DNA from: an uncultured Bacilli bacterium
GTDB taxonomy: Bacteria > Bacillota_I > Bacilli_A > RF39 > UBA660
DNA length: 37,671 nt
Assembly: GCA_944358125.1 (NCBI GenBank)
Contig: CALVQM010000003.1
Location: forward strand, 1 to 37,671
Reading direction: 5' to 3'
This document shows, in pieces, positions 7,773-15,777 of this stretch. The notes below the pieces were generated by a model that saw nothing but the letters and a program-made list of their open reading frames with translations, was not told where the DNA came from and ran no database searches. Made by a program: the position numbers and the translations under genes. Each line of letters starts with the position of its first letter. Position 1 is the stretch's first letter.

Positions 7773-9320
7773 TCATAATTCGTTATTCAGATTGTAGTTA
7801 ATCGATTCTTGTTGTTCATTAATAATCAAGCTTGTAGTTGTAAGTAGCATTCCCGCGATTGATACAGCATTTTTTAAGCTTGTGATAACTACAGTAGTGG
7901 GATCTATTACTTTGGTTTTTGATATTGTTTCAAATTTGTTTTCGAAAACATTATAAATTATATCAAAATCACTGGCTTTTATTTTATTATAAATATTACT
8001 TGGATTAATGCCGACATTTTCTAAAATTTGCATAAACGGTTTGTCTAATGCTTCTTTTAAAATGATTGAACCATTATTTTTTGTTTCTAAATTTTCTTTT
8101 ATTTTTAATAAAATTAAGCCACTTCCGGGAATAATGCCATTTGCTGCACAATTTAGAGCACAAAAGGCATCATCAAATCGCATCTTTTTTTCTCTAGCTT
8201 CCGTTGTAGTAGTAGCTCCCACATAAATAATACCTATTCCGTTGGTTAATTTAGATAGTCTATTACTCTGAAATTCTAATTCAAAGTCATCATCTATGGT
8301 GCTAATTTTTTCTTTTAAGTTATTAATGTATCTTTTTATAACTTTACTTTGCAAATTATTATTAATTGTTGCAAGTTCTTTCGTGATTTTTATTTCTTCG
8401 CACTTTCCTAAATTATTTAAGCTTAATTCATCAGATGATTTTGCTATTTTGGCATTGCTAATTATTTCTAAATCTTTTAAAACTTCCATTTGATGAAGGC
8501 CATATTCCGGTAATTTAAGTAAGGTAACGTTTGTTATTTTACTTAAATTTAAAGATAAAACCTCATTTATTACTTCTTCTGTATAATCAGTAGCTAGTAT
8601 TACAAGAGGTATTCTTTTTTCAATAGTATAATTTATGATTTCACTAATCTCTCCTATTTCGTTTACTTCTTTTAGCATAATTAAGATTAAACTATTTTTA
8701 TATATTATTTCATTTGTGTTATTAAAAAAGTAAGGAGAAGCTAGTAGGGGTTCAAAACTATAACCATTTATAATTTTAGTATAAGTTTCACTGGTTTTAC
8801 TTTCTTCTATCTTGATAGCACTACCCACTTTTAAATACATTCTGGTTATCAGTTTTCCAATGTTTTTGTTGCTAGCAGCGATACTGGCAATATTATAATA
8901 GTTTTCTTCCGTTGGAATTTTACTTTCTTTTTTTATTTCTTCTATTATATTTTCTAAAGCTTCATCTAATTCATTTTTTAATAGGTGAGGATTTAGACCA
9001 TCTTTAATTTTAGCTAATCCACTTTTAAATAGGCTTTCTAATAAAACTAAAGTTGTAGTGGTACCATCTCCTACAGTCTCATCCGTTTTAATAGACGCTT
9101 CTTTGGCAAGAGTAAGAATGGTATTGATCCGTTCATCTTCACTTTCTATGTTTCTAGCTATAGTTACACCATCATTGGTTATAAATGGACTAAACATGGA
9201 ATGATCAATAATCGCATTAGAACCTCTTGGGCCTAAAGTGTTTTTTACAGTACCACATAATAATTCAATTGCTTTTAACTTACATACATTTAATTCTTCA
9301 CCTGTTATTACTTTTTTCAT
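7773..9320 (-). CDS. Highly divergent GroEL/HSP60-like chaperonin
   Basis: 515 residues from the ATG at 9320 (a GTG three codons earlier is possible). The order of GroEL motifs is complete: 'TLGPRGSN', 'NDGVTIAR' (ATP-site Asp), 'GDGTTTT', 'SPYF' in the apical domain, 'REKKMRFDDAF' (catalytic Asp), 'NGIIPGSG' and 'DPTTVV...NAVSIAGMLLTT'. ATP-binding residues are kept but most of the rest has drifted; the canonical 'APGFGDRRK' helix reads 'LPEYGLHQ', and the C-terminal GGM tail is missing. No groES and no CIRCE site are nearby. The gene is the third of an operon with a radical-SAM DNA repair pair, overlapping the preceding gene by 23 bases. It may be the only GroEL of a fast-evolving genome or a specialised paralogue. 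Confidence 0.85.
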   Translation of the reverse strand: MKKVITGEELNVCKLKAIELLCGTVKNTLGPRGSNAIIDHSMFSPFITNDGVTIARNIESEDERINTILTLAKEASIKTDETVGDGTTTTLVLLESLFKSGLAKIKDGLNPHLLKNELDEALENIIEEIKKESKIPTEENYYNIASIAASNKNIGKLITRMYLKVGSAIKIEESKTSETYTKIINGYSFEPLLASPYFFNNTNEIIYKNSLILIMLKEVNEIGEISEIINYTIEKRIPLVILATDYTEEVINEVLSLNLSKITNVTLLKLPEYGLHQMEVLKDLEIISNAKIAKSSDELSLNNLGKCEEIKITKELATINNNLQSKVIKRYINNLKEKISTIDDDFELEFQSNRLSKLTNGIGIIYVGATTTTEAREKKMRFDDAFCALNCAANGIIPGSGLILLKIKENLETKNNGSIILKEALDKPFMQILENVGINPSNIYNKIKASDFDIIYNVFENKFETISKTKVIDPTTVVITSLKNAVSIAGMLLTTTSLIINEQQESINYNLNNEL

Positions 9321-10062
9321 ATTTCTCACTCATTTCCGTCATATATTTCCAATATTTCTTGGGCATAAAATTCATTTGGCAACGTTTGTTTCTTCTTTCT
9401 TTGATACCAATTGTATTAAAGAATGTTGTCCATAATTTTTTTATATTCTCTTCCTGCTCATTATTTTTTATTTCTAATATATTCATATTATTCCCAGATA
9501 TTAAATAGTATTTTTTCTTATCATAGATACTATACATATTTCTTCCTACATCCTTAATTATCCAATATTCATTTTTAAGACGTTTCTTAAAATGAATGGA
9601 TAATAATTCTAATACATTGTTGGTAGGACTAATTTCGGCATATAAGATATGATTTTCTAATTCTTGAAATCTTAAGAAACCTTTTAATTTATGATTTTCA
9701 TTACTGACATATTTGGATATTTTTAAGGAAGCATCTACACACTTTAAATTACGCATCGTAAATATTTTGTCTTGATATTTTAGAGCATTTAATAAGAAAT
9801 AATAAATAATTAGTTCTTTGTTTTGGTTATTTGATAAATAAATATAATAAATTGTTTTAATAATATTTTTGGATATCTGTATTTTATTAATATTAAAATT
9901 ATTATCCAGCTCTAATTCAATGGTTTCATCTAATAAAGATGGCTGATATTCATTTTTAGCACATATATTTAAAGGTTTCGTTTTGAATGCTAATAATTTG
10001 GTTATTAAATCTATTAAAGTAGAAAAATTACCGTCATATAAATAAATCTTATTACTTATCAT
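9298..10062 (-). CDS. DNA metabolism protein linked to radical SAM (DUF4130/TIGR03915-like)
   Basis: 254 residues. It matches the pattern of the TIGR03915/DUF4130 family: 'YDGNFSTLIDLI' at the N-terminus, 'FLRFQELENHILYAEISP' in the middle, 'WIIKDVGRNMYSIYDKK', and at the end 'LWTTFFNTIGIKERRN' and 'QMNFMPKKYWKYMTEM'. Members usually sit beside a radical-SAM protein of the TIGR03916 family and sometimes a uracil-DNA-glycosylase-like domain, hence a presumed role in DNA repair or modification; the biochemistry is not established. Its ATG overlaps the stop of the radical-SAM gene (ATGA), and its own 3' end overlaps the chaperonin-like gene. No glycosylase domain is visible in the 254 residues. 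Confidence 0.8.
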   Translation of the reverse strand: MISNKIYLYDGNFSTLIDLITKLLAFKTKPLNICAKNEYQPSLLDETIELELDNNFNINKIQISKNIIKTIYYIYLSNNQNKELIIYYFLLNALKYQDKIFTMRNLKCVDASLKISKYVSNENHKLKGFLRFQELENHILYAEISPTNNVLELLSIHFKKRLKNEYWIIKDVGRNMYSIYDKKKYYLISGNNMNILEIKNNEQEENIKKLWTTFFNTIGIKERRNKRCQMNFMPKKYWKYMTEMSEKYEKSNNR

Positions 10063-11270
10063 GAAAATAAGCTTAATTGTTCTTTATTATTTTCTACTTT
10101 GGGATTATCTTCTAAAATTAAATTAGCTTCAATAAAACTCTTTTTAAATAAATCACTATTAATAAAATACTTTCCATTACATGTAATAAAATATTTGGCT
10201 CTTTTTATGACTACTCCCATCTTTTTTAGATCATTAAAGGTTATTTTAAAGTTTTTCCGACATGCGATAATTCTTTTAGCTGATTTAATGCCAATACCAG
10301 GAACTTTTAACAAATCATAGTAAGATACTGTATTTATTTCTTTTGGGAATTCATTTAAATGACGTAAGGCCCAATTAGCTTTAGGATCCATTAAAATATT
10401 AAAATTGGGATTATCTTCATCTAGTAAATCTTTAACTCTAAAGCCATAAAAACGAAGAAGCCAGTCGGCTTGATAAAGTCTATTTTCTCTTACTAAAGGA
10501 GGAGTTTTAAGCATGGGTAATACTTTATCTTTATTTACAGGAATATAAGCCGAATAAAAAACTCTTTTTAAATCATAATTTTTATATAATGCTTCACTTT
10601 TAGTCATTATATCTAAATCCGTTTCTTTAGTAGCACCAATAATCATTTGAGTGCTTTGGCCGGCTGGAACGTAGGATCTATTGTGATTTTCCTTGACATA
10701 GGACATTATTTTAGTAACTTTATTTTCTTCTTTATTGGGAGCTAAAAGTTTTAGACCACTCTCTGTTGGTAATTCAATATTAGCACTTAATCTATCAACC
10801 AAATTTCCTAATTCTTTTAGTAAGTACTCGTTTGCACCAGGTATAGCTTTACAGTGAATGTACCCATGAAAATGATATTTATATCTTAACATTTTGATTG
10901 TTTTAATAAGTAGTTCCATCGTATAATCCGGACTTTTAATTATGCCGGAACTTAAAAACAATCCTTCTATATAGTTTCTACGGTAAAAATTCATTGTTAA
11001 CTCACATATTTCTTCTGGTGTAAATATTGCTCTTTTAACATTGTTGCTTCTTTTATTAATACAATATTTGCAATCAAAAATACAACAGTTGGTCATAAGA
11101 ATTTTTAAAAGAGAAATACATCTACCATCACTAGCAAAAGAGTGACATATTCCCGAGAAAGCGGCATTACCTATACCTCCTTCATTTTTTCTTGTGCTGC
11201 CACTTGATGAGCATGAGACATCATACTTGGCACTATCGGCTAAAATTGTTAATTTTTCTTTTAATGTCAT
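10059..11270 (-). CDS. Putative DNA modification/repair radical SAM protein
   Basis: 403 residues. The radical-SAM cluster motif is CxxxCxxC in 'CCIFDCKYCINKR' near residues 60-68. A helix-hairpin-helix DNA-binding motif, 'LLKVPGIGIKSAKRII', lies near 315-330. Both features together define the TIGR03916-type proteins, which pair with the DUF4130 family found in the next gene. The substrate is unknown; the helix-hairpin-helix points to DNA. An early Cys/Ser-rich segment, 'DVSCSSSGSTRKNEGGIG', is also characteristic. It is the first gene of a three-gene operon, from the strong promoter at 11.3 kb, and overlaps the next gene by 4 bases. Confidence 0.88.
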   Translation of the reverse strand: MTLKEKLTILADSAKYDVSCSSSGSTRKNEGGIGNAAFSGICHSFASDGRCISLLKILMTNCCIFDCKYCINKRSNNVKRAIFTPEEICELTMNFYRRNYIEGLFLSSGIIKSPDYTMELLIKTIKMLRYKYHFHGYIHCKAIPGANEYLLKELGNLVDRLSANIELPTESGLKLLAPNKEENKVTKIMSYVKENHNRSYVPAGQSTQMIIGATKETDLDIMTKSEALYKNYDLKRVFYSAYIPVNKDKVLPMLKTPPLVRENRLYQADWLLRFYGFRVKDLLDEDNPNFNILMDPKANWALRHLNEFPKEINTVSYYDLLKVPGIGIKSAKRIIACRKNFKITFNDLKKMGVVIKRAKYFITCNGKYFINSDLFKKSFIEANLILEDNPKVENNKEQLSLFS

Positions 11271-11288
11271 AAATAATCACCTAGCAAT

Positions 11289-11317
11289 ATTATAATACAA
11301 ATGTATGTGTTAGTCAA
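11289..11317 (-). promoter_or_regulatory. Strong sigma-A promoter for the radical-SAM/chaperonin operon
   Basis: TTGACT (11312-11317), a 17-base spacer and TATAAT (11289-11294) on the minus strand, 19 bases before the start codon, which has an AGGTG ribosome binding site. Confidence 0.8.
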
Positions 11318-11343
11318 ACAAATATTCGCTTCCAATATTTAAC

Positions 11344-11373
11344 AAAAAAAGAATTATCATTAAAGATAATCCC
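11344..11373 (-). terminator. Intrinsic terminator overlapping a stop codon
   Basis: On the minus strand GGATTATC-TTTAAT-GATAATTC (one G-U pair) is followed by seven T. The loop includes part of the stop codon of the integrase-N-domain-like gene. Confidence 0.75.
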
Positions 11374-11782
11374 ATATGCCTTTACCATTATCATAATCAT
11401 CTAAATTTTCCAAAAATTCTTCCATATTTTCCTTTATCGTAAAAGCTACAAGTTCATATTTTTCTTTATCGATGTATCCTAATTCGTTCATGCACTTGTA
11501 AAACTTCTTAATACTGGAAGCTGTTTCTTTAATACTACTTCTTGATGACCACATACATTTTCTAATAAACCAGTCTCCTAAAAAAGGATACACAGATGAG
11601 GTTCCTTCTTCCATGGTTTCACTTTCATAGTATGGCAAATAATTATTTAAATACAATTCCATGTTATTTTTATGTTTGTTAATTGTTTTGGTTGACAGAT
11701 TTTGTTTTTTTAACCAAGCTTTAAACTCTTGGATAAATTTTTCATTTCTTTTTTCATTTTTTTCAATTTCTAATTCATTCAT
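11360..11782 (-). CDS. Integrase-type SAM-like (core-binding) domain protein without catalytic domain
   Basis: 140 residues. 'FIQEFKAWLKKQNLSTKTINKHKNNMELYLNNYL' (16-49) resembles the N-terminal core-binding helices of tyrosine recombinases, followed by helical sequence up to 'SSIKKFYKCMNELGYI'. The catalytic domain with its R-H-x-x-R and Tyr is absent, and the sequence after the stop does not continue it. The gene is a complete single unit, with its own dyad-covered promoter region, an AAGGAG ribosome binding site and a terminator, so it is not obviously a broken integrase. It may be a stand-alone DNA-binding protein; the role is unknown. Confidence 0.65.
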   Translation of the reverse strand: MNELEIEKNEKRNEKFIQEFKAWLKKQNLSTKTINKHKNNMELYLNNYLPYYESETMEEGTSSVYPFLGDWFIRKCMWSSRSSIKETASSIKKFYKCMNELGYIDKEKYELVAFTIKENMEEFLENLDDYDNGKGIWDYL

Positions 11783-11797
11783 AATACTATCTCCTTT

Positions 11798-11820
11798 TTT
11801 GGTAATCTTATTATACCAAA
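11798..11820. promoter_or_regulatory. Inverted repeat over the -10 box of the integrase-domain gene
   Basis: TTTGGTA (11798-11804) and TACCAAA (11814-11820) are exact inverted repeats with a 9-base spacer. On the minus strand the dyad contains a TATAAT box and ends just before the AAGGAG ribosome binding site. An operator, possibly autoregulatory, is the simplest reading. Confidence 0.45.
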
Positions 11821-11840
11821 CTAATTATTTTTTTAAAGTA

Positions 11841-11876
11841 TTTTAAAAGACAATCTTTTATTTTTGATCGTCTTTT
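11841..11876 (-). terminator. Intrinsic terminator after pflA
   Basis: AAAAGACAATC (11845-11855) and GATCGTCTTTT (11866-11876) form an 11-bp stem with one G-U pair on the minus strand, spanning the end of pflA. The following T-run is short, so efficiency is uncertain. Confidence 0.5.
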
Positions 11877-12589
11877 AAGTTGTTATATATGTTCATAAAT
11901 CTTTCATATAATTTTTGACAGTTTTCGACATTCATTTCCGGAACATTTTTTAAGGGATTTTCTAATTTTAAATTTTCATATTTAGAAAAGCCTAAATGAT
12001 GGAAAGGCAAGAACTCTATTTTTTCAATATTTTTTATTTTTAACAAATAAACAGCTAATTCTTGTAAATAAGCATCATTATCCATCATGCCGGGTACTAT
12101 AACTTGTCTAATCCAGACTGGCTTGCCACTTCTATTTAAACATTCAATAAATTTTTCACTTTCCGAAATATCCCTACCCGTTAGTTTTTTATACCCTTCG
12201 TCATTAGGATATTTTATATCAAATAGGACTAAATCGATTAATGATAATATTTCTTCATATTTACCTATTCCCACACCGGCCGTATCTAAGGCAATATGAA
12301 TACCCTCTTCTTTTAGTTTCTTGCAAATATCTAGTAAAAAATCAATTTGTAATAAGGGTTCACCACCAGAGAATGTTACCCCACCATTGTTTCTTTTAAA
12401 ATAAGGTTTATTACGAAGTATCTTGGCTACTAATTCATCAACTGTGTAATTTTTATTACCCATATGCCACGTTTCGGGATTATGGCAATATAAACATCTT
12501 AGCATGCAGCCATTTAGAAAAATAACAGTTCTAATACCAGGGCCATCAACAAGGCCAAAGGTTTCAATGGAATTAACACTTGCTTGCAT
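11858..12589 (-). CDS. pflA: Pyruvate formate-lyase activating enzyme
   Basis: 243 residues, normal length. The radical-SAM motif CxxxCxxC is at Cys28, Cys32 and Cys35 in 'GCMLRCLYCHNPETW', and the SAM-binding 'VTFSGGEPLLQ' follows. It uses SAM and a 4Fe-4S cluster to create the glycyl radical on PflB. Its ATG overlaps the pflB stop by one base (TAATG), so the two are translationally coupled. Together they allow anaerobic cleavage of pyruvate to formate and acetyl-CoA. Confidence 0.95.
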   Translation of the reverse strand: MQASVNSIETFGLVDGPGIRTVIFLNGCMLRCLYCHNPETWHMGNKNYTVDELVAKILRNKPYFKRNNGGVTFSGGEPLLQIDFLLDICKKLKEEGIHIALDTAGVGIGKYEEILSLIDLVLFDIKYPNDEGYKKLTGRDISESEKFIECLNRSGKPVWIRQVIVPGMMDNDAYLQELAVYLLKIKNIEKIEFLPFHHLGFSKYENLKLENPLKNVPEMNVENCQKLYERFMNIYNNLKDDQK

Positions 12590-14817
12590 TATATTTTCTC
12601 GTGGAAAGTTCTAGCAATAACTTCTTCTTGTTGACTCCTCGTAAGTCTGTTAAATCTTACGGCATAGCCTGATACTCTTATTGTTAATAGTGGATATTTA
12701 TCAGGATTTTCCATGGCATCAATTAATGTTTCTCTATTTAGTACATTAACATTTAAATGATGAGCGCCTTGGATGAAATAACCCTCTAATAAGCTAACTA
12801 AATTATCAATTTGTTCATCTTTGGTATGACCTAGAGCACTTGGAACGATAGAGAAAGTATTAGAAATACCATCACGACAACATTTTGCGTATTCTAATTT
12901 AGCAACAGAATTTAAGCTTGCTATAGCGCCACTTTCATCTCTACCATGCATTGGGTTTGCTCCTGGAGCAAAGGCAACACCTTTTTTTCTACCGTCGGGA
13001 GTTGAACCAGTTTTTGAACCATATACAACATTTGATGTTATAGTAAGGACAGATAAAGTTGGGTGAGCATTACGGTAACATTTATGTTTAGCAAGTTCTT
13101 CATAGAACTTTTCTGTCACTTCTTTTGCTATATTATCGACACGATCATCGTCATTACCATATTTAGGGAAATCTCCTTCTATTTCAAAATCAACAGCTAT
13201 ACCTTCTTCATTACGAATAGGTTTAACACGCGCATATTTAATTGCTGATAGTGAATCTGCTGCAACAGATAGTCCTGCTATACCATAAGCCATAAGTCTA
13301 TTTACATGGGTATCATGAAGAGCCATTTGTCCTGCTTCATAAGCATATTTATCATGCATATAATGAATAATATTCATAGCATTAGAATATACTTCGGCTA
13401 CTTTCTCAAGCATTTTGAAATAATTTTTCTTTACACTTTCATAATCTAGCACTTCATCCGTATTTTTTTCAAAACCTTCGATTACATGAGTACCTTTTAC
13501 TTCATCAATACCACCATTCATGGAATAAAGTAGAGCTTTGGCTAAATTACAACGAGCACCAAAGAATTGCATATCTTTACCCTCACGCATAGCCGATACA
13601 CAGCAAGCTATAGCATAATCATCACCATAAATTGGTCGCATAACATCATCATTTTCATATTGGATAGCATCTGTATCAATACTCATTTTGGCACAATACT
13701 TTTTAAAGTTTTCTGGTAAATGTTCACTCCATAAAATGGTCATGTTAGGCTCGGGTGCTGGATCAAGATTTGTTAGAGTATGAAGTAATCTGTAGCTAGT
13801 TTTAGTAACCATACTTTTACCATTTTCGGTAATTCCTCCAATAGATGCGGTAACCCAAGTTGGATCTCCTGAAAATAATTCATCATATTCAGGTGTTCTT
13901 AAATGTCTTACTAGTCTTAATTTAATAACAAAGTTATCAATAATCTCTTGGATTTCACTTTCGGTAATAGTTCCTTCTTTTAAATCTCTTTCAAAGTAAA
14001 TATCAAAGAAAGCATCCACACGGCCTAAACTCATTGCGGCGCCATTGTTTTCCTTTACAGCAGCTAAATAAGCAAGATAAGTCCACTCTACAGCTTCTTT
14101 ACTATTTTTGGCTGGTCTTGAAATATCAAAACCATAACGACTAGCCATTTTTTTGATTTCATCTAAAGCTTTAATTTGCATAGATACATCTTCTCTTAAC
14201 TGAATAAGTTCGTTATCCATTGGGCCTAAAAGACTTGCTAAATCACGCTTCTTTTCTTCAATTAAATAATCAATACCATATAAAGCTACACGTCTATAAT
14301 CACCAATAATACGACCACGGCCGTAAGCATCTGGAAGGCCTGTTAATAATCCGGCATGACGTGCCCGTCTAATTTCATCAGTATAGGCATCAAATACACC
14401 ATCATTATGTGTTTTTCTAAATTCATTGAAATATTTATCTACTTCAGGATTTAGTTTATAACCATAAGCTTCAAGCTCTTCTCTAACCATACGCATACCA
14501 CCATATGGGTTTACAATTCTTTTTAATGGTTTATCAGTTTGAAGACCTACGATACAATCATCTTCACTACATATATATCCTGGTTCAAAAGCATTAATTC
14601 CTGACATGTGATCTACATCAATATCTAATACTTTCTTCTTTAATTCCTCTTTTAGAAGTTCAGTGCAAGTATTCCATATTTTATCTGTTTTCTTGGTTGT
14701 TCCTTCTAAAAAAGACTCATCTCCATCGTAAGCATGATAATTATTTTTAATAAAATCGCTTACATTTATTTCTTTAGTCCAAAGACCATCTTTAAAATTA
14801 CGCCATTCTTCTTTCAT
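12589..14817 (-). CDS. pflB: Formate C-acetyltransferase (pyruvate formate-lyase)
   Basis: 742 residues, full length. The adjacent active-site cysteines are in '[15 protein letters not shown]' and the radical glycine is Gly717 in 'RVSGYAVRF'. It converts pyruvate and CoA to formate and acetyl-CoA in the cytosol and is oxygen-sensitive, which marks the organism as anaerobic or facultative. An AGGAGG ribosome binding site precedes the ATG. A weak promoter with TATAAT lies between this gene and the divergently transcribed cation transporter. Codon use and base composition are noticeably less AT-rich than in the restriction island, as expected for a highly expressed housekeeping gene. Confidence 0.98.
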   Translation of the reverse strand: MKEEWRNFKDGLWTKEINVSDFIKNNYHAYDGDESFLEGTTKKTDKIWNTCTELLKEELKKKVLDIDVDHMSGINAFEPGYICSEDDCIVGLQTDKPLKRIVNPYGGMRMVREELEAYGYKLNPEVDKYFNEFRKTHNDGVFDAYTDEIRRARHAGLLTGLPDAYGRGRIIGDYRRVALYGIDYLIEEKKRDLASLLGPMDNELIQLREDVSMQIKALDEIKKMASRYGFDISRPAKNSKEAVEWTYLAYLAAVKENNGAAMSLGRVDAFFDIYFERDLKEGTITESEIQEIIDNFVIKLRLVRHLRTPEYDELFSGDPTWVTASIGGITENGKSMVTKTSYRLLHTLTNLDPAPEPNMTILWSEHLPENFKKYCAKMSIDTDAIQYENDDVMRPIYGDDYAIACCVSAMREGKDMQFFGARCNLAKALLYSMNGGIDEVKGTHVIEGFEKNTDEVLDYESVKKNYFKMLEKVAEVYSNAMNIIHYMHDKYAYEAGQMALHDTHVNRLMAYGIAGLSVAADSLSAIKYARVKPIRNEEGIAVDFEIEGDFPKYGNDDDRVDNIAKEVTEKFYEELAKHKCYRNAHPTLSVLTITSNVVYGSKTGSTPDGRKKGVAFAPGANPMHGRDESGAIASLNSVAKLEYAKCCRDGISNTFSIVPSALGHTKDEQIDNLVSLLEGYFIQGAHHLNVNVLNRETLIDAMENPDKYPLLTIRVSGYAVRFNRLTRSQQEEVIARTFHEKI

Positions 14818-14839
14818 TTATAATCCTCCTAGCTAGAAT

Positions 14840-14868
14840 ATTATATCATTTTTTTCTGGTTATGTTTA
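14840..14868 (-). promoter_or_regulatory. Probable pflBA promoter
   Basis: TATAAT (14840-14845) with a weak -35 TAAACA (14863-14868) at 17-base spacing on the minus strand, in front of the AGGAGG site of pflB. Confidence 0.45.
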
Positions 14869-14946
14869 GTAGTATTTTTTAATTATTGAGTTTTATTACA
14901 TGTTTATTAATTTGAAAATATAGCATACTAAGTGGTAGTGATTATT

Positions 14947-15777
14947 ATGAAATTAGAACTAAAAACAATGTATTTTAGCACCTTCATTAATATTGTTATT
15001 TCTATTCTTAAAATTGGTGGTGGTATCATGCTGCACACTTTTACCCTTACAATCGATGGTATTTATACATTTAGTGATTTGGTAACGGATGTTATCTCTT
15101 TATTTGGAATTAAAATCGGAAGAAGACGCGCTAATAAGAATCACCCTTTGGGATATGGCAGAGTCTTTTATATTATAGAATTATTCATGGGTATTCTGGC
15201 TTTTTTAGTTGGTATTTTCGTTATATATTTAAGTTTTAAAATAGATTATCAAAAGCCTTTATTATCCATTATTCTTTTAATTCTTTTTACAGTCTTCTTA
15301 AAATTTATTAGTGTACATAAATTAGCTAGTATGGGGCACTCTTTAAATAGTGAATTATTGCTTGTTTCTAGTGTGGAATCAAAGATGGAAGCTTATTCAT
15401 CAATGGCTTTAATACCCATTATTCTTTTAAGCCAAATTATTCCTAAAATTGATATGATTGGCGGTATTTTTATTGCTATGCTTTTAATTATCCAAGCATT
15501 AAAAATGATAAAACTAAATATTAATTGTTTGATTGGTATTACTGATGAAGATAAAAAAATTAAAGAGGCTATTAAACAGATTGTGGATAAATATAGAGTT
15601 ATTCACATTACCGATTCATCTATTATAAAGATTGGGCCGTATTATCAAGTTACTTTAACTTTTAAAGCGAAAAAAGATATGAAAGTTCATAGTTTAATAC
15701 GAATACAAAACAAAATAAAAAAAGAACTTAAAGCGAAAACTTTGGGCCTTAAGTTCATTTCATTTTATTTTGAATAA
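14947..15777 (+). CDS. Cation diffusion facilitator family transporter
   Basis: 276 residues from the ATG at 14947; a GTG five codons upstream is possible. About six membrane segments are followed by a cytoplasmic domain (from about residue 195) ending in a beta-rich tail. Family features are 'IDGIYTFSDLVTDVISL' in TM2, 'RRANKNHPLGYGRVFYI' after it and 'ESKMEAYSSMALI' in TM5. The TM5 site has Glu-x3-Glu where zinc transporters have His-x3-Asp, so the metal cannot be assigned. It divides from pflB and converges with the SNF2 gene: its stop codon (15775-15777) touches the SNF2 stop (15778-15780) with no base between, and no terminator separates them. Confidence 0.88.
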   Translation: MKLELKTMYFSTFINIVISILKIGGGIMLHTFTLTIDGIYTFSDLVTDVISLFGIKIGRRRANKNHPLGYGRVFYIIELFMGILAFLVGIFVIYLSFKIDYQKPLLSIILLILFTVFLKFISVHKLASMGHSLNSELLLVSSVESKMEAYSSMALIPIILLSQIIPKIDMIGGIFIAMLLIIQALKMIKLNINCLIGITDEDKKIKEAIKQIVDKYRVIHITDSSIIKIGPYYQVTLTFKAKKDMKVHSLIRIQNKIKKELKAKTLGLKFISFYFE

